Assembly: GCF_024228675.1 (NCBI RefSeq)
Contig: NZ_CP100461.1
Coordinates: 3,779,398-3,843,397 of the forward strand
Direction: 5' to 3'
DNA length: 64,000 bases
Source: Salinigranum marinum
GTDB lineage: Archaea > Halobacteriota > Halobacteria > Halobacteriales > Haloferacaceae
A model generated the notes under the pieces. The model worked only from the letters and a program-made list of their open reading frames with translations. It made no database searches and had not been told where the DNA came from. The position numbers and the translations under genes were made by a program. This document shows positions 1-9,385 of this stretch, one piece after another (the stretch's first letter is position 1; the number at the start of each line of letters is the position of its first letter).

Positions 1-347
1 CCGACGTCGACACGCTCGCTCGGAACCTCTCGCACGGCGATCAGCGCCGCCTGGGGATCGCGATGGCGCTCGCGACCGACCCCGAGGTGTTGCTGTTGGA
101 CGAACCGACCTCGGGGATGAGCCCAGCCGCCACCGAGGAGACCGCCACGCTCGTCGAGGAGATCCAGGCGGCGATGGGGCTGACGGTGCTGCTCATCGAA
201 CACGACATGGACGTCGTGCTCTCGATCAGCGACCGGATCTCCGTGCTCGATCGCGGGTCGGTCATCACCACCGGCCCGCCCGACGCGGTCCGCGAGAACA
301 CCGACGTCCAGGACGCGTACCTCGGCGGGATGCGGGAGGCACTATGA
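1..347 (+). CDS. LivG/UrtD-type ABC importer ATPase, C-terminal part
   Basis: ATP-hydrolysing subunit of an importer of the branched-chain amino acid/urea class, acting at the cytoplasmic face of the membrane. Only about the last 115 residues are in the window, reading from base 3; the gene enters from the left. Visible are the ABC signature (LSHGDQ), Walker B (LLLDEPTSG) and the H-loop histidine in LIEHDMD, followed by the AYLGG tail usual in LivG. Its stop overlaps the next start by 4 bp (ATGA), so the two ATPases are probably translationally coupled. The substrate cannot be decided because the binding protein and permeases lie outside the window. Confidence 0.9.
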   Translation, partial: DVDTLARNLSHGDQRRLGIAMALATDPEVLLLDEPTSGMSPAATEETATLVEEIQAAMGLTVLLIEHDMDVVLSISDRISVLDRGSVITTGPPDAVRENTDVQDAYLGGMREAL

Positions 348-1111
348 GCGACGGCTCCGCGTCCGACGCCGCGCCCGTCCCCGAAGGGACGCCCGACCCG
401 CCCGCCGACCCGTTGCTCTCGGTCGAGGGGCTCGAGGCGGGCTACGAGACCGGCCAGGTGCTGTTCGGCGTCGACCTCGCGGTCGGCGACGACGAACTCG
501 TCTCGCTCCTGGGGCGCAACGGCGCGGGCAAGACGACCACCCTGCGGGCCGTCGCGGGTGCGGAGGTCCCGCGCGTGCTCGGCGGCGACATCCGCCTCGA
601 CGGGGAGTCGCTCCTCGGCCGACCCGCCTACGAGATCGCGGGCGAGGGCGTCGCGTTCGTCCCCGAGGACCGCCGGTGTTTCCCCCGGTTGAGCATCGCC
701 GAGAACGTCCGCGTGGCGATCAACCACGCCCGCGATCCGCTCGGACTGGCGGAGGTGTTCGAGTTCTTCCCCGAACTGGCGGAGATGCGCGCGAAGGAGG
801 CCCGCAACACCAGCGGCGGCGAACAGCAGATGCTCGCCATCGCTCGCGCGGTCGCCGCCAACCCCCGCGTGATGTTGCTCGACGAACCGTTCGAGGGGCT
901 GGCTCCCTACATCGTCCGCCGGATCGAGGACATCATCGCCGAGATCAACGCCGCCGGGACGGCCGTCCTGATGGTCGAACAGAACGTCGCCGCCGCGATG
1001 GCCGTCGCCGATCGCCACTACGTCCTCGACGAGGGACGCATCGTCGCGCAGGTCTCCACCGAGCAGTTGCGGGCGGACGCCGACCTCCGGCGGGCGTATC
1101 TCGGCGTCTGA
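344..1111 (+). CDS. LivF/UrtE-type ABC importer ATPase
   Basis: Second ATPase of the same importer, 255 residues. A 24-residue Pro/Asp-rich N-terminal extension precedes the ABC domain. Walker A is GRNGAGKT (residues 57-64), the signature SGGEQQ (157-162), Walker B VMLLDE (176-181), and the H-loop region reads VLMVEQN, where LivF proteins typically have Gln rather than His. The start overlaps the upstream stop (ATGA). The gene is followed by a T-run terminator. The neighbouring 2-oxoacid dehydrogenase E1 genes make a branched-chain amino acid role attractive, but this is inference; UrtE (urea) is the main alternative. Confidence 0.9.
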   Translation: MSDGSASDAAPVPEGTPDPPADPLLSVEGLEAGYETGQVLFGVDLAVGDDELVSLLGRNGAGKTTTLRAVAGAEVPRVLGGDIRLDGESLLGRPAYEIAGEGVAFVPEDRRCFPRLSIAENVRVAINHARDPLGLAEVFEFFPELAEMRAKEARNTSGGEQQMLAIARAVAANPRVMLLDEPFEGLAPYIVRRIEDIIAEINAAGTAVLMVEQNVAAAMAVADRHYVLDEGRIVAQVSTEQLRADADLRRAYLGV

Positions 1112-1558
1112 TCGCCGTTTCGCTCCCGTCGGTCGGTGTACACGATCGCACAACGTCGTATTTTTTACTCCATCGACGAACGTACACGGGGAGAGATCGC
1201 GGAAGGAGGCGTGAACGTCCACGATCTCGATCGGGTGCTAGCGTTTCTCACAGAATAGCTAAGTGTAAACCTTCACAATCGTTAACTATGGACTCCGCCA
1301 GTCCGCGCCGTTCCGGCATCGGCAGTCCGACCGTCCCCGCACGCGGCGGGACCGGGTTCGACCCGTCGGCCACACCGGCAGGGACACTGGCGGAGACACC
1401 CACCCGTTCGCTCCACTCCTCGCGCTCGCTCGCGGGTACCGACGACGGGGACGCCGATGGCGTCCCGTGATCGCCCCGCTGTAGCGATGCCCGTTCGCAC
1501 CCGCGTCCGCGACCCCGCGGTCCGCACCGACACGCAGCCACGCCACCCACACTCTCCC
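1112..1558 (+). other. 447-bp intergenic region before the E1 genes
   Basis: Apart from the T-run near 1160, an AT-rich patch at about 1250-1287 is the likely promoter zone for the E1 alpha/beta pair. It ends in ACAATCGTTAAC (1275-1286), a 12-mer that also lies just before the start of the PQQ-dehydrogenase-like gene (complement of 14959-14970). An ATG at 1288 opens a 60-codon frame to 1470 with low-complexity Ser/Pro/Thr composition; I do not regard it as a convincing gene. If transcription starts near 1285, the E1 alpha mRNA would have a leader of about 270 nt. Confidence 0.4.
1158..1168 (+). terminator. T-run terminator after the LivG/LivF genes
   Basis: A run of six T (1161-1166) about 50 bp after the LivF stop, the usual oligo-T type of haloarchaeal termination signal. 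There is no strong hairpin before it. Confidence 0.45.
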
Positions 1559-2689
1559 ATGAGTACCACCAGAGACCACCCCGAGTACCGACTCCCGGAC
1601 CCCAACTTCCACCGCGTCCAGTTGCTCGACGTGGACGGGGGGGTACGGCCCGACGTCGATCTCCCGGCGATCCCCGACGAGCGACTGCTCGCCATCTACG
1701 AGGACATGCGCCTCGCCCGCCGCTTCGACGAGCGCGCAGTCAGCCTCCAGCGCCAGGGACGCATCTCGACGTACGCACCGATCCGCGGTCACGAGGCCGC
1801 ACAGGTCGCCAGCGCCCACGCTCTCGCTGACGACGACTGGTGTTACCCGACCTACCGTGACCACGCCGCCAAGTACGTCCGCGGGATGGACCTCGCAACG
1901 ATGTTGAAAGCGATGGCCGGCCACGGCGACGGCTACCGTATCGACGAGGACGTCCGCGTCATGCCCGAGTTCATCCCGATCGCCACGCAGATCCCACAGG
2001 CCGTCGGGGCCGCGTGGGCCGCCCGACTCCGGGGGAGAGACGAAGTCACGTTGTGTTACTTCGGCGACGGCGCGACGAGCGAGGGCGACTTCCACGAGGG
2101 GCTGAACTTCGCGGGCGTCTTCGACACGCCCACCGTGTTCTTCTGCATCAACAACCAGTGGGCGATCTCCGTCCCCCGGGAGCGACAGACCGCCGCCGCG
2201 ACCCTCGCGGGGAAGGCCCACGCCTACGGCTTCCAGGGGGTTCAGGTCGACGGCACCGACCCGCTCGCGGTGTACGAGGTGACGCGGCTGGCCGCCGAGA
2301 AGGCCCGCGACCCCGCCGCCGGCGAGCGACGCCCGACGCTCGTCGAGGCGGTCACCTACCGCCAGGGGGCCCACTCCACCGCGGACGACCCCTCGACGTA
2401 CCGCGACGGCGTCCCCGAGAAGTGGCGCGACCGCGACCCGCTCGACCGCTACGAGACGTTCCTCCGCGACGCCGGCCTGCTCGACGACGAGCGTGTGGCC
2501 GCTATCGACGCCCGGGTGACCGAGGAGATCGACGACGCGGTCGACCGCGCCGAAGCGGCCCGGGACGACCCCGAGGCGATGTTCGAGCACGTCTACGCCG
2601 AGCCGACCGCAGAGCTGGAGCGCCAGCGCGCGGAGCTCCGGCGGCTCAGGGAGCGCTACGGCGACGCGGCGTTCACGGAGGGGTGGTGA
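1559..2689 (+). CDS. 2-oxoacid (pyruvate or branched-chain) dehydrogenase E1 alpha
   Basis: Thiamine-diphosphate decarboxylase subunit that, with E1 beta, converts a 2-oxoacid and passes the acyl group to lipoyl-E2. The product has 376 residues. The TPP/Mg motif begins at GDGATSEG (169-176) and ends at NNQW (198-201); the C-terminal part has the YRxxxHS-type phosphorylation-loop region (YRQGAHSTADDPS). The start at 1559 (MSTTRDHPEY) is preferred because the in-frame upstream extension is Arg/Pro-rich and unlike the family. The stop overlaps the beta-subunit start (TGATG). No E2 or E3 follows, so partners must be elsewhere. Substrate is not readable from sequence; the Liv-type importer upstream favours branched-chain oxoacids by inference. 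Confidence 0.9.
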   Translation: MSTTRDHPEYRLPDPNFHRVQLLDVDGGVRPDVDLPAIPDERLLAIYEDMRLARRFDERAVSLQRQGRISTYAPIRGHEAAQVASAHALADDDWCYPTYRDHAAKYVRGMDLATMLKAMAGHGDGYRIDEDVRVMPEFIPIATQIPQAVGAAWAARLRGRDEVTLCYFGDGATSEGDFHEGLNFAGVFDTPTVFFCINNQWAISVPRERQTAAATLAGKAHAYGFQGVQVDGTDPLAVYEVTRLAAEKARDPAAGERRPTLVEAVTYRQGAHSTADDPSTYRDGVPEKWRDRDPLDRYETFLRDAGLLDDERVAAIDARVTEEIDDAVDRAEAARDDPEAMFEHVYAEPTAELERQRAELRRLRERYGDAAFTEGW

Positions 2690-3732
2690 TGAGTGCGCCC
2701 GAATTCGACACCAGCCAGCGGACGGAGCCCGACCCGGGATCGGAGCCGGAGTCGACGGCCGACCTGACGCTCGTCGAGGCAGTCCGCGACGGGCTCCGGA
2801 CCGAACTGGCCCGCGACGACCGCGTGCTCGTGCTCGGCGAGGACGTGGGTCGCGCCGGCGGGGTGTTCCGGGCCACGGAGGGGCTCCAGGAGGCGTTCGG
2901 CCGCGACCGCGTCGTCGACACGCCGCTCGCCGAGTCGGGCATCGTCGGTGCCGCCATCGGGCTGGCGACCCACGGGCTCCGCCCGGTCGCCGAGATCCAG
3001 TTCATGGGTTTCGTCTACCCCGCGTTCGACCAGTTGGTCTCCCACGCCGCCCGCCTGCGGTCGCGGTCCCGCGGGCGCTTTACCTGCTCGCTCGCCGTGC
3101 GGATGCCGTACGGCGCGGGTATCGCCGCCCCCGAACACCACTCGGAGTCCGCCGAGGCGCTGTTCGCCCACCAGCCCGGTCTCAAAGTCGTCGTCCCCTC
3201 GACCCCGGCGGACGCGAAGGGGCTGCTCGCCAGCGCGATCCGCGATCCCGATCCCGTCGTGGTTCTCGAACCGAAACGGCTCTACCGCGCCACCCGCGGC
3301 GCGGTCCCCACCGGTGCGCACACGGTCCCCATCGGCGAGGCGGAGCTTCGGAGGAAGGGGAGCGACGTGTCCGTGTTCACCTACGGTGCGATGACCCGCC
3401 CCGCCGCGGTCGCGGCCGAGGAGCTCGCCGCGGAGGGGATCGACTGTGAGGTGGTCGACCTCCGGACCGTCTCGCCGCTCGACCGCGAGCGTATCGTCGA
3501 CTCGTTCGAGAAGACGGGCCGCGCCGTGGTGGTCCACGAGGGGCCGCGTTCTGGCGGGATCGGTGCCGAGGTCACCGCCACGCTCCAGGAGGCGGCGCTG
3601 TTCTCCCAAGAGGCTCCCGTCGCGCGCGTGACCGGCTACGACGTCCCGGTGCCGCTCCACCGGAACGAGGACTTCTACCTGCCGGCCGCGGTCCGCATCG
3701 TGGACGCCGTCCGCGAGACGGTCAGGTGTTGA
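2689..3732 (+). CDS. 2-oxoacid dehydrogenase E1 beta
   Basis: Beta subunit of the alpha2beta2 E1 enzyme, 347 residues. A roughly 25-residue acidic N-terminal tail precedes the transketolase-like pyrimidine-binding domain (LGEDVGRAGGVF, then DTPLAESGIVGAAIG) and the C-terminal transketolase domain (VVDLRTVSPLDRE). It begins one base inside the alpha stop codon, so the two are a tight operon. It is followed by a convergent gene, so the operon ends here. Family membership is secure; whether the complex acts on pyruvate or on branched-chain oxoacids is open. Confidence 0.92.
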   Translation: MSAPEFDTSQRTEPDPGSEPESTADLTLVEAVRDGLRTELARDDRVLVLGEDVGRAGGVFRATEGLQEAFGRDRVVDTPLAESGIVGAAIGLATHGLRPVAEIQFMGFVYPAFDQLVSHAARLRSRSRGRFTCSLAVRMPYGAGIAAPEHHSESAEALFAHQPGLKVVVPSTPADAKGLLASAIRDPDPVVVLEPKRLYRATRGAVPTGAHTVPIGEAELRRKGSDVSVFTYGAMTRPAAVAAEELAAEGIDCEVVDLRTVSPLDRERIVDSFEKTGRAVVVHEGPRSGGIGAEVTATLQEAALFSQEAPVARVTGYDVPVPLHRNEDFYLPAAVRIVDAVRETVRC

Positions 3733-3841
3733 ACCGCCCAGGGCCGCCCGCCGTCCGGAGCCAGACCGTGCCTGTTCGGGGTCGACGCGCGTGAGACTCC
3801 CGTGAGACGCCGGCCGTGACCACGCGAGCGGCGTCGACCGC

Positions 3842-4921
3842 TCACGCCGGCGCGATTCCGCCCTCGTTCCTCGTGAGCAGGTACACCACGAACGACGAGA
3901 GCCAGTGTGCGCCCGCGTACTCGTCGGTGAACGCCCGCGCCAGGCCACGTCGCGCGTGCCGGACGGCGCTCCGTTCGAGCGTCGCGACGGTCCGAGGGTC
4001 GCGGCCGCGGAGCGCGGCGGCGACGCCCGCGAGACACCACGCCTTCGAGAGGTTCAGCCCGACCAGGTGGAGTTCGGCCCCGTCGTCCGTCCCCGGGGGA
4101 GCTTCGACCGGCGCCGAGACGGCGTCGGACGGGCCCGTCCGCACGTCGGGGAGGAAGCCGTCGAGCCACGTCTCGAACGCGTCGCCGTCGAGCACGCGGC
4201 GCATCAGGTCCGCCTCCACGAGCGCCGGTGACAGGAAGTCCCACCCCAGCGGCTCGTACTCGACGGGGTAGTCGCAGTCCGCCGCGAACAGCTCCCGCGA
4301 GGTGTCCGCCGCCGCGGCCGCGAGCGAGTCGTCCCCGATCACGCGCGCGTAGTCGAGGACACACCCCAGCGCGAACGCGGTGTTGTCGTGGGTCCCGACC
4401 CGTATCGGGCGCTCTCGGGCGAGGAGCGCGGACTCGACGAGCGTGACGATCCGCGCCTCCAGCGGTTCCAACACCCGACGCCAGTCGTCGGCAGGGCCGT
4501 CGTCCCACAGGTGCAGTTCGGCCGCCAGCCGCAGGAACCACGCCCAGCCGTACGGCCGCTCGAACGACTCGTTCTCCTCGAAGTACGCCACCTCGCGCGC
4601 GACGGTCTCGGGCGTGAGTCGACGCTCGACGCTTCGGGTGATCTCCGCCTCCGCCGGGTGTTCGTCGCACACGCGCAGGAGCCGGAACAGACTCCAGTGG
4701 CTGTGGACCGACGAGTGCCAGTCGAAGCTGCCGTAGAACACCGGGTGGCGCTCCGTCGGGCGCTCGACCGTCTCGGCGTCGATCGACCCCTGATAATGGG
4801 GAAACTCCGTCTCGACTCCCTCCAGCGGCCGCCGCGAGAGCCGTGCCGCCAGGTCGGTGTCGAGCCAGTCGCCCCGGCCCGAGAGCACCGTCCGCGACTC
4901 GACCGACTCGAACGCGTCCAT
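3842..4921 (-). CDS. DUF2891 family protein
   Basis: 359 residues, no signal peptide and no membrane segments, so a cytosolic protein. The N-terminal part carries the family's hallmark stretch HPVFYGSFDWHSSVHSHW (residues about 59-76), rich in His and Trp, and further conserved Trp/Tyr/His positions (GWAWFLRLAAELHLW). The overall make-up is that of an alpha/alpha toroid-like fold, but no enzymatic activity is established for the family that I know of. The upstream neighbour on the same strand (RNA-processing MBL protein) ends 68 bp before this start; co-transcription is possible. Confidence 0.75.
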   Translation of the reverse strand: MDAFESVESRTVLSGRGDWLDTDLAARLSRRPLEGVETEFPHYQGSIDAETVERPTERHPVFYGSFDWHSSVHSHWSLFRLLRVCDEHPAEAEITRSVERRLTPETVAREVAYFEENESFERPYGWAWFLRLAAELHLWDDGPADDWRRVLEPLEARIVTLVESALLARERPIRVGTHDNTAFALGCVLDYARVIGDDSLAAAAADTSRELFAADCDYPVEYEPLGWDFLSPALVEADLMRRVLDGDAFETWLDGFLPDVRTGPSDAVSAPVEAPPGTDDGAELHLVGLNLSKAWCLAGVAAALRGRDPRTVATLERSAVRHARRGLARAFTDEYAGAHWLSSFVVYLLTRNEGGIAPA

Positions 4922-4989
4922 CTCCAGTACTGCCTCTCCGCGGCCCCACTTATCGGTACGGCCCGTGCGGGAAACGAGTGCGGCCCGAC

Positions 4990-5973
4990 TCAGAAGTCCG
5001 CCAGCGACGACTGGTTCCGCTTGAGCGACCGGGCGTCCCAGCCGCGCTGCGTGAGGTGTCTGGCGAACGCGTCAGTCGAGCCGTGGGTCGTGTACACCCG
5101 CTCGGGATCGATGGCCTCGACGACCGCGACGAGTTCGGCGAAGTCGGCGTGGTCGGAGAGGACGTACGCGTCGTCGTAGCCGCCCCGAAAGCGGAACGAG
5201 GAGTCGACCGCCCACCCCGAGAAGCCGAGCCTGCGCGCACCGGTCCGCTCGGCGAGCGCCTCGACCCAGTTCGCACGCGAGGCCTGGGACGGGACGACGA
5301 GTGCCGTCCCCGGCTCGAGTTCGACCTCGTCCGTGTACGGGTCGGCCGGAAACGTCACGTCGCGGTGGGCCTCGATCACGTCGTTCACGCGCCGGATCGC
5401 GCGGGTCGCGTGCACGTCGAGGCCGACCTCGGCGGCGAGCAGTTGGAGCGTCTGGGCCCGCCCGAGCGAGTAGCCGAACAGGAGCAGGGGCCCGTCGGCC
5501 GCGGCCTCCGCCAGCGCCGCGCGTACCGTCGCCTCCAGCTGCCCCTGCGGGGGAAACTCGTACCCCGGCTCCCCGTAGGTCGATTCGATCACCAGCACGT
5601 CGGCGGGTTCGGGGTCGAACCCCGAGCGATACGCCCGGTCACGGATCGAACAGTCCCCGGTGTAGCAGTACGTCGTCTCCCCGTCGTCGACGTACGTCGC
5701 GCGCGCCCCGGCGACGTGTCCCGCGGGCACCTGCCGGATCCGGTCGTCGGCCACGCGGGTCGGCACCTCCTCCTGGGTGTCCTCACGGCGGGCCGTCGCG
5801 AGCGCCAGCGTGAGCGCCGAACAGACCACTTCTTCGGGGGGATCGGCGTAGAAATGGTCGCCGTGGGCGTGGCTCACCACGTTGACGTCGCCCGCCGGCC
5901 GGTCGGCGTCGCAGACGACCCGGGTACCGTCCGCGAGCGTGATCTCGATCCCGTCGCGGAGCCGAACGCTCAT
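4990..5973 (-). CDS. metallo-beta-lactamase fold RNA-processing exonuclease
   Basis: 327 residues related to the Ysh1/CPSF-73-like haloarchaeal family annotated as mRNA 3'-end processing factor or exonuclease of the beta-lactamase fold. The metal-binding motif SHAHGDH is at residues 34-40; later come the YTGDCSIRD and VIESTYGEP stretches and a C-terminal LSDHADF with YTTHGS, which correspond to the beta-CASP motif region. It is probably cytosolic and acts on RNA, though substrate is inferred from the family only. The start ATG at 5973 is preceded by a short AT-containing stretch (tatatcgcc), consistent with a leaderless or short-leader transcript. Confidence 0.8.
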   Translation of the reverse strand: MSVRLRDGIEITLADGTRVVCDADRPAGDVNVVSHAHGDHFYADPPEEVVCSALTLALATARREDTQEEVPTRVADDRIRQVPAGHVAGARATYVDDGETTYCYTGDCSIRDRAYRSGFDPEPADVLVIESTYGEPGYEFPPQGQLEATVRAALAEAAADGPLLLFGYSLGRAQTLQLLAAEVGLDVHATRAIRRVNDVIEAHRDVTFPADPYTDEVELEPGTALVVPSQASRANWVEALAERTGARRLGFSGWAVDSSFRFRGGYDDAYVLSDHADFAELVAVVEAIDPERVYTTHGSTDAFARHLTQRGWDARSLKRNQSSLADF

Positions 5974-6160
5974 CGGTTCGTCTCAGTGGGCGGGACGTAT
6001 ATCGCCTCCGTCGAGAGCGACGGTGGCGGCTCGCGGTCCGTCGTTCTCGATCCGCCGCGGGAGGATCGGTGATCCTCGCGTCTCTCTCGAGCTTCGGAGA
6101 GCAGGGCGGTGCGCCCAACTCTACAGAAGGCACTTACCCCACACGGCGGTTCCTGGACCT

Positions 6161-7369
6161 ATGAACAGGCGGTCGGTCCTCGGGGCTCTCGCGAGCTGCA
6201 CCCTCACCGGGGTCGTGGGCTGTCTCGGAGAGGTCGGGTTCGGTGCGGCAGAGTCAACACCGACCCCGGTCGTGAACCGCGAGGTGCCGCCCGGGGACGA
6301 CGGCGGCGAAACGATCCCGCAGTTCCAGGGCGCTCCCGAACACACGGGGCGGGTCGATGCAACCGGGCCGACTGACTCCGTCACGACGTTCTGGCGACGG
6401 ACTCCCTACCGGTACGACCACTCTCAGCCGGTCGTCGTCGGTGAGCGAGTGTACGTCTCGTTCACCGGCAACCTGATCCAGTTGGACCGTTCGACAGGCG
6501 AGCGTCGGTGGCTCACCGATGTCGGTCACGACGGTGCCTCGACGCCCGCGGTGTACGATGGGACAGTCTACGTCACGGTCTGGAACGGCGGGGCTGATGT
6601 CGACCGTGGGTTGGCAGCTCTCGATACTGAGAGTGGTGCGGTCGAGTGGCGCGGCGTGACAGACGCAGACGTAACTACCGCCCCGGCCGTGACTGTCGAC
6701 GGTGTGTTCGTCGGCGGTGGGCACGAGACGACAACTGTCGCAGCGTTCGCTCACGATGGTACCGAGCGCTGGCGTCACGACCTCGGCGAATACGCTTCGA
6801 CACCGGCGGTGGCCGACAGCACTGCCATCTACGGGGCGGGAACTGCTCGCGTCGTCGCCTACGACGCCGTCTCGGGCGAACGGCAGTGGCAGTTCGACAC
6901 CGATGGCGACGTGACAGCGGCGCCTACCGTCGCGGACGGCCGCGTCGTGGTCGGAACGCGGGCCGGTGCGCTGTACGCCCTCGATGTCGAGGATGGTTCC
7001 GAAGACTGGACGGTCGATCTTCCCGGTCCAGTTCGTCAGTCGGTCGCCGTGGCTGACGACCGAATCGTCGCCCCGACAGAGAGGGGGCTGGTGACGGTCG
7101 ATACCGGGGGCTCTGTACAGTGGACTGCCGACGCGGTTTCGGGAGCCACTGCACCGGTGATCGCCGGAGATGGCGTATACGTCGGCGACGAGCGGACGGT
7201 ACGGTCGCTGTCGCTGACCGATGGAACGGAGTGGTGGTCGTTCGAGACCCGAGAACGCACCTACACTGACGTCGTGCTCGGAGGTATTCGGGCCGCGCCG
7301 ACCGTCACGGATGGCATCGTCATCGTCGCCACCCAGGCCGGTGACGTGTACGCGTTAGGCGAGGCGTGA
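6161..7369 (+). CDS. secreted PQQ-like beta-propeller lipoprotein
   Basis: 402 residues. The N-terminus has Arg-Arg (MNRRSVLGAL) and a lipobox ending VVGC at Cys21, so it is likely a lipid-anchored extracellular protein. After an acidic Thr/Pro-rich linker come repeated beta-propeller blades with the pattern VYV-(x)n-LD/A-x-GxxxW (for example LIQLDRSTGERRW, LAALDTESGAVEW, LYALDVEDGSEDW). Such propellers in haloarchaea are usually structural or binding modules and need not bind PQQ. The start at 6161 was chosen because it begins the signal peptide. GC is slightly lower than in the neighbours. Exact role unknown. Confidence 0.82.
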   Translation: MNRRSVLGALASCTLTGVVGCLGEVGFGAAESTPTPVVNREVPPGDDGGETIPQFQGAPEHTGRVDATGPTDSVTTFWRRTPYRYDHSQPVVVGERVYVSFTGNLIQLDRSTGERRWLTDVGHDGASTPAVYDGTVYVTVWNGGADVDRGLAALDTESGAVEWRGVTDADVTTAPAVTVDGVFVGGGHETTTVAAFAHDGTERWRHDLGEYASTPAVADSTAIYGAGTARVVAYDAVSGERQWQFDTDGDVTAAPTVADGRVVVGTRAGALYALDVEDGSEDWTVDLPGPVRQSVAVADDRIVAPTERGLVTVDTGGSVQWTADAVSGATAPVIAGDGVYVGDERTVRSLSLTDGTEWWSFETRERTYTDVVLGGIRAAPTVTDGIVIVATQAGDVYALGEA

Positions 7370-7543
7370 GACCCGACGAATCGCGAGATCCAGGCGGCAG
7401 AAGCCGATCCCGTGCTGACGACGACTTCTGTATACCGCATCCCCTCTCACGATCCGGCCATCGTCCCGACAGAGCCGTCAGTACGCGGCTCAGCCGATCG
7501 ATCGGCCCCGCCCCGACGCTCCGACCCCGGACTCACTCGTATC

Positions 7544-9280
7544 CTACTGCCCTTCGTACAGCGACTCGATCCGAGCGCTGGTGTCGGCCGCCGTCGGATC
7601 GAGGTCCTCGCGCACGCCCAGGAACCGCGGGAACCGAAGCGCGAAGCCGGAGTCGTACTCGGTCGAGCGCTGGATCTCCTCGTACTCGACTTCGAGGACG
7701 ACCGCGGGTTCTACCTCGACCTGCCGGCCCGCCTCGCCCGTGACGTGGTGCTCCAAGCGCTCGGTCAGCGCCGCCAGTTCCTCGTCGGTGTACCCCGTCG
7801 ACAGCCGCCCCACCTCCCTGAACTCTCCGGTCTCGGGGTCGCGACAGCCGAGAAAGAGCCGTCCGAGCTGTTCGGCCCGGCGGCCCTCCGACCACTGCGC
7901 ACGCGTCACCACGAGGTCGAGTGGTTCCATCACCGGCTTGAGCTTCACCATCTGCCCGACCCGAACGCCCGGCTGGTACGGTGCCGTCCCGTTCTTCAGC
8001 ATGACTCCCTCGTGGCCGGCCGCGAGCACCTCGCGGTAGAACGACTCCGTCCGAGCGACCGGCTCGTCGGTCTCGTCCAGCCACGTGTTCCGGACGCGCT
8101 CGATCCGCCCCGCCGACGGCGTGAACGACGCCTCCAGCCGGGCGACTCGCTCGCGGAGCGGGCTGTCGAGCAACGAGTCGCCGTCGACGTGGAGCGCGTC
8201 GAACAGGTACAGCGTGGCGGGGATCTCGGCGGCCAGCCGCTCGACCTCGTACTCGCGCTTGATGCGCCGCGAGAACTCCTGGAACGGGACCAACTCGTCC
8301 GTCTCGCCGTCGAACCCGACAGCCTCCCCGTCCAGCACGGCTGTCGTCGCGGTGACCGCCTCGCGCACCGCGGCCTCGACCTCGGGGAACCCCGCGGTAA
8401 CGTCTCCGAGCCGACGGGTGTACAGCGTCACGTCGTCGCCGTCGACGTGGACCTGCAGCCGCATCCCGTCGAGCTTCGTCTCGACGAGCACCGCCGGGTG
8501 CGAGGCGACCGCGTCGATGCCGGCCGCCGCCGACTCGGCTTTCTCGGCCTTCATCGACTGGATCGGCCGGCCCACCTCGATGTCGAGCGCCGCGAGCCCG
8601 GCCAGTCCCTCGTCGCGTGCGGTCGTCGCCACGAGCGGGTAGTCGTTCGTCACCTGAAAGCCGCGCTCGACCGCCGCGGTGAGCTCCGCGGGCGGTTCGG
8701 TCCGGCGCTCGGGAGGGAGTTCCCACAGCGGTGTCCCGTCGGCTAAGAACGCGGCGGCGATGGCGTCACGGACCAGCCCGTCGCCGATCCCGAGCCGGAG
8801 GTGACCGACGGCGAGCCGGACGAGGTACCGGGCCTCCGCAGGGTCGGCGTCCGAGACGAGCCCGGCCAGTTCGTCGATCCGTCGGGTCTGCGAGCCCGCC
8901 CCCTGGAAGTCGGGGAACGCACGGAGCGTCGACAACAGCCGGTCGACGGTGAGCGGCTCGGAGAACAGGCGCTGTTGTGTCCGGTGGTCGACCGCCCACG
9001 CGGCGGCGTCGCCGAGGTCGCCCGTCTCGCCCCAGCGCTCCTCGATCGCCGCCTCATCGACGCCGGTCGCCTTCGCCACCGCCGCGCGCGCCGACCGCGA
9101 GGAGACCCCGAGGTCGGCGGGGTCCCACGAGGGGAACAGCTGTCCCTGGACGACCACGACCAGGTCGGCGAGTCGGCCGTCGGCACCGGCGAACCGCTCC
9201 GCTAAGACGGCCGTCTTGTCGAGCGTCGAGGCGGTCGCGTCGAGCGCGTCGAACGTCGCGACCAGCGTGGCGAACTCCAT
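7544..9280 (-). CDS. lig: ATP-dependent DNA ligase
   Basis: Seals nicks in duplex DNA during replication and repair through a ligase-AMP intermediate. 578 residues, close to other archaeal type-I ligases. An N-terminal alpha-helical DNA-binding domain (about 1-200) precedes the nucleotidyltransferase core: adenylated Lys269 in motif I (ETKLDGMRL), the YLFDALHVDGDSL region (motif III), EGVMLKN (motif IV) and QMVKLKPV (motif V), then the OB fold. The start MEFATLVATF matches where archaeal ligases begin. The reading frame is open upstream without any stop right through a histidine-kinase domain, so either this ATG is used independently or a kinase-ligase fusion is made; no clear ribosome-binding site is visible before the ATG. 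Confidence 0.93.
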   Translation of the reverse strand: MEFATLVATFDALDATASTLDKTAVLAERFAGADGRLADLVVVVQGQLFPSWDPADLGVSSRSARAAVAKATGVDEAAIEERWGETGDLGDAAAWAVDHRTQQRLFSEPLTVDRLLSTLRAFPDFQGAGSQTRRIDELAGLVSDADPAEARYLVRLAVGHLRLGIGDGLVRDAIAAAFLADGTPLWELPPERRTEPPAELTAAVERGFQVTNDYPLVATTARDEGLAGLAALDIEVGRPIQSMKAEKAESAAAGIDAVASHPAVLVETKLDGMRLQVHVDGDDVTLYTRRLGDVTAGFPEVEAAVREAVTATTAVLDGEAVGFDGETDELVPFQEFSRRIKREYEVERLAAEIPATLYLFDALHVDGDSLLDSPLRERVARLEASFTPSAGRIERVRNTWLDETDEPVARTESFYREVLAAGHEGVMLKNGTAPYQPGVRVGQMVKLKPVMEPLDLVVTRAQWSEGRRAEQLGRLFLGCRDPETGEFREVGRLSTGYTDEELAALTERLEHHVTGEAGRQVEVEPAVVLEVEYEEIQRSTEYDSGFALRFPRFLGVREDLDPTAADTSARIESLYEGQ

Positions 9281-9385
9281 CGGACGCGTGTTGGGCACGG
9301 GTGGGGAAGAACCCCGCTCTCGACCGGGGGTCGACGTCGGTCGTGTCCGGCCGACCGGACACCGCGTCTCGCGTCGCTCGGTGGC

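Noticed and set aside
1288-1470. 60-codon frame upstream of E1 alpha
   Set aside because: Ser/Pro/Thr-rich low-complexity composition, no homology I recognise; only its position behind an AT-rich patch speaks for it.
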